A stretch of 46,315 nt of DNA from Bacteroidota bacterium (GTDB lineage Bacteria > Bacteroidota > Bacteroidia > UKL13-3): contig CANGVA010000017.1 in NCBI GenBank assembly GCA_947457395.1, forward strand, positions 1 to 46,315, given 5' to 3'. The notes under the pieces were generated by a model. That model did no database searches, had not been told where the DNA came from, and worked only from the letters and a program-made list of their open reading frames with translations. The position numbers were made by a program, and so were the translations under genes. Shown here one piece after another: positions 44,235 through 46,315 of the stretch (positions are counted from its first letter, which is position 1; the number at the start of each line of letters is the position of its first letter).

Positions 44235-45557
44235 ATGCACCCAGAAGAAGCCATTAAAGCGTTTTTCAGGCAATATCCGGATACGCATCAAAAAAAATAC
44301 CTGATTGCCTTAAGTGGTGGACCTGATTCGATGGTTTTACTTAACTTATTCAAGCATAAAAATCTTGCATTCGAGGCTGCACATTGCAACTTTCAATTGC
44401 GTGGTAAAGAAAGTTTGGCAGACGAATTATTTGTAAAAAAGCAATGCAAGAAACTTGGCATTAAACTTCACACTAAAAATTTTAGGACAAAAGCATATTG
44501 CAAAAAAAACAAATTGGGTTTACAGGAGGGTGCGCGCATACTCAGATATGAATGGTTCAATTATTTATTAAAAGAGTTTGAGTTAGATTTTGTGGTTACA
44601 GCACATCATAAAAACGACCTTGCAGAGACCTATTTATTCAATTTTCTCAGAGGAACTGGCATAAACGGTTTACGCGGTATACCTGCTGTGCGTAACCAAA
44701 TTATCAGGCCATTGCTTGAAACAGATAAAGAAGAAATTCTTGCTCTGGCTAATCAATTGAAAATCTCATACAGAACAGACAGTTCAAACCTAAAAGATAC
44801 CTATAGCAGAAATTATATACGTCTGGTATTAATGCCTGAACTGGAAAAAGAAATCCCTGCTGCTGTGCAGCAAATATCAGACTCAGCAAGGGATATGCAG
44901 GCTTTGGTAAACTATCGCAACAAACAACTTACACTTTTTAAAACGCAACATCTGCATAAGCAGGAAAGTCAAACCGTTTTAGATCTTAAACAAGTTTTAA
45001 AAGATAATATTGTTGCTCACTTGTTTAAGCTATACCTACACGAACTGGGCTTTACTCAAAATCAAGTTTCAAATATCTGCAAGGCGAAACATGGAAGCCG
45101 ATTTTTTACAAAAGACTTAATTGCCCATATCAACAGAGAAAACCTGATTATTGAGCAAACAAAAATTAATGCATCCGGTAATGAGCACAAACAAATGCTT
45201 GTTAGAAAAGATCAATTAAATATTTCTTTACCTGCGCTTAATGCAACTATAACGTTGGGCAATATAAAGCCTGAGTTCATCGGACAAAAAAATCATTATC
45301 TGGATGGAGATAAGCTTACCTGGCCGCTGGTCATCCGAACCTGGAAAGCAGGAGACAAAATCAAACCAATTGGGATGAAAGGCTTCAAAAAAGTGAGCGA
45401 TTTGCTATCAGATAGTAAAATTAGTCCACTACAAAAAAAAGAAATGTATGTGCTGATATCTGACAAAGAGTTGGTAGCTGTTTTGGGATTGCGAAGCAGT
45501 GAAGATTTTAAGATAACCGAAACAACCACATCTTTTACCTCCATAGTTTTCAATTAA
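44235..45557 (+). CDS. tilS: tRNA(Ile)-lysidine synthetase
   Basis: 440 residues from the ATG at 44235; the frame is open to 44181, but that start would overlap the divergent gene and adds non-conserved residues. The PP-loop ATP motif SGGPDSM is at 27-33, followed by AAHCNFQLRGKES, GARILRYEWF, TAHHKNDLAETYLFNFLRGTG and RNYIRLVLMPEL. The C-terminal TilS domain includes WKAGDKIKPIGMKGFKKVSDLLSDSKISPL. The enzyme attaches lysine to C34 of tRNA-Ile(CAU) so that it decodes AUA; this pairs functionally with ileS elsewhere in the window. A bidirectional terminator follows. Confidence 0.96.
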   Translation: MHPEEAIKAFFRQYPDTHQKKYLIALSGGPDSMVLLNLFKHKNLAFEAAHCNFQLRGKESLADELFVKKQCKKLGIKLHTKNFRTKAYCKKNKLGLQEGARILRYEWFNYLLKEFELDFVVTAHHKNDLAETYLFNFLRGTGINGLRGIPAVRNQIIRPLLETDKEEILALANQLKISYRTDSSNLKDTYSRNYIRLVLMPELEKEIPAAVQQISDSARDMQALVNYRNKQLTLFKTQHLHKQESQTVLDLKQVLKDNIVAHLFKLYLHELGFTQNQVSNICKAKHGSRFFTKDLIAHINRENLIIEQTKINASGNEHKQMLVRKDQLNISLPALNATITLGNIKPEFIGQKNHYLDGDKLTWPLVIRTWKAGDKIKPIGMKGFKKVSDLLSDSKISPLQKKEMYVLISDKELVAVLGLRSSEDFKITETTTSFTSIVFN

Positions 45558-45601
45558 TTTAAGAAATGAATTTATAACTAAATCGTTTTATTACTATAGA
45601 A

Positions 45602-45640
45602 AAGGGCTGCACCACTAAAGCGATGCAGCCCTTTACTTTT
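45602..45640. terminator. Bidirectional terminator between tilS and the T9SS cargo gene
   Basis: A 10-bp stem AAGGGCTGCA / TGCAGCCCTT (45602-45633) with a 12-base loop lies between convergent genes. It has T-rich sequence on the plus-strand side (TTTACTTTTT) and a weaker one on the other. Confidence 0.8.
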
Positions 45641-45652
45641 TGGTTAGTTAAA

Positions 45653-46315
45653 TTACTTATTCAGGATTCGTATGGTTATTACCTGTTCTTTATCATCAGT
45701 TATGCGCAACAGATAGATTCCTTTATTCATGCTGCCTAAATCAATGCTTAGCTTTTCCTCATTCGTTGATTGCTCCAACACATTGCGACCAAGCACATCT
45801 GTAACTTCAACCTTCTGTATACTTCCCTTGCTATGATAAATATTTACGATTCCATCTGTAGTTGGATTTGGATAAACAAAAACTGCATTTTCTTTCATAA
45901 CCTCACTTACCGAAGTCGTTACTTCTACGACTTCAACCAAACGAAGAACCTCTAGTGCTTTATTTCCTGATGGATCTGTTGCATTGTACTTAACAAAATA
46001 TAATCCCGGGATGTGGTGTACTACACCAGAACTATTTACAGCGTTGCTTAGATCAAAGGCACTTTCAGGATAATAGTTATCTTTTACTGTAAAGCCCGGA
46101 TCAACATAAGCTTTATAGCGCGGCCATACAATTGGATCTCCTCCAATAAGTTTGATTACTGGACGTGTTTTATCAACCACCCTTACGGTTCTGATTAGCG
46201 TTACGCAGTTGCTGGCCGCATCGCATACATTGTAGGTAATCGTGTATACACCCAGCACATTCATGTTCAGTGTGCTCGTGGTTTGTATCGTTACATTCGG
46301 ATAATAATTGTCTGT
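45653..46315 (-). CDS. T9SS cargo protein with Ig-like (DUF5011/HYR-type) repeats (5' partial)
   Basis: This is the C-terminal part of a secreted protein. The frame is open to the window end (TDNYYPNVTIQTTSTLN precedes the first visible Met at 46264), so the start lies outside. At least two Ig-like repeats are visible: GVYTITYNVCDAASNCVTLIRTVRVVD, and RPVIKLIGGDPIVW...YVDPGFTVKDNYYPESAFDLS with YFVKYNATDPSGNKA. The DNYYP motif at the very start shows that another repeat precedes these. The last ~80 residues are a T9SS type A sorting domain (VYPNPTTDGIVNIYHS, DVLGRNVLEQ, GIYLLRIT). Surface or secreted location; function unknown. Confidence 0.85.
   Translation of the reverse strand, partial: TDNYYPNVTIQTTSTLNMNVLGVYTITYNVCDAASNCVTLIRTVRVVDKTRPVIKLIGGDPIVWPRYKAYVDPGFTVKDNYYPESAFDLSNAVNSSGVVHHIPGLYFVKYNATDPSGNKALEVLRLVEVVEVTTSVSEVMKENAVFVYPNPTTDGIVNIYHSKGSIQKVEVTDVLGRNVLEQSTNEEKLSIDLGSMNKGIYLLRITDDKEQVITIRILNK

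Overview
The window reads as chromosomal DNA of a Bacteroidota bacterium, most like the Chitinophagales/Sphingobacteriia side of the phylum. The evidence is several proteins with type IX secretion (T9SS) C-terminal sorting domains, a PorZ homologue, bacillithiol synthesis (BshA), a split atpD-atpC cluster, a long DksA-like protein with a histone-H1-like tail, a type 2 IleRS, and upstream boxes that fit the Bacteroidota promoter consensus TTTG/TAnnTTTG. No tRNA, rRNA or CRISPR array was seen.

Region by region: 1-1161 is the 3' end of a PKD/T9SS surface protein. 1254-4108 holds a cysteine-peptidase-fold secreted protein and a tight lspA / outer-membrane-protein / J-domain membrane-protein operon. 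4192-8584 is ileS followed by the DksA-like gene, closed by a terminator. 8666-13451 holds an RND/MMPL transporter and, divergently, porZ. 13452-19535 is an accessory island between porZ and recO. 19536-22479 holds recO, a PTPS/QueD-folE pair and an ECF sigma factor. 22535-28155 holds a PMT-like membrane glycosyltransferase, bshA and a GH3/beta-lactamase fusion. 28289-32548 holds mutL, atpC-atpD and an alkyladenine DNA glycosylase. 32710-34043 holds a secreted hypothetical protein and an acyl-CoA thioesterase. 34132-42588 is one giant surface protein of 2818 residues. The window ends with an OstA/LptA-like gene, tilS and another partial T9SS cargo gene.

The island is the most interesting part. 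In transcription order on the minus strand it contains: a 5'-truncated Rhs tip whose C-terminal domain has a His/Cys motif like the L,D-transpeptidase-fold peptidoglycan toxins (Tlde1/DUF2778-like); a lipoprotein with a bacterial SH3 domain 12 bp downstream, as expected for a periplasmic immunity protein; then four further small secreted proteins or lipoproteins that look like an orphan cassette array; and a REP-associated tyrosine transposase (RAYT) flanked by GC-rich palindromes. Two nearly identical 230-bp elements with 14-bp inverted ends each sit 52-53 bp upstream of a lipoprotein gene. A 105-bp direct repeat carries the duplicated 3' end of one of these genes. My inference is that RAYT/REP activity and recombination between repeats have built a toxin-immunity cassette array here.

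The rest is mainly housekeeping: cell-envelope biogenesis (lspA, OstA-like, PorZ, GH3 fusion), translation (ileS, tilS), DNA repair (recO, mutL, AAG), energy (atpDC) and pterin metabolism (folE, PTPS). Functions are assigned from sequence motifs read by eye; no database search was run.
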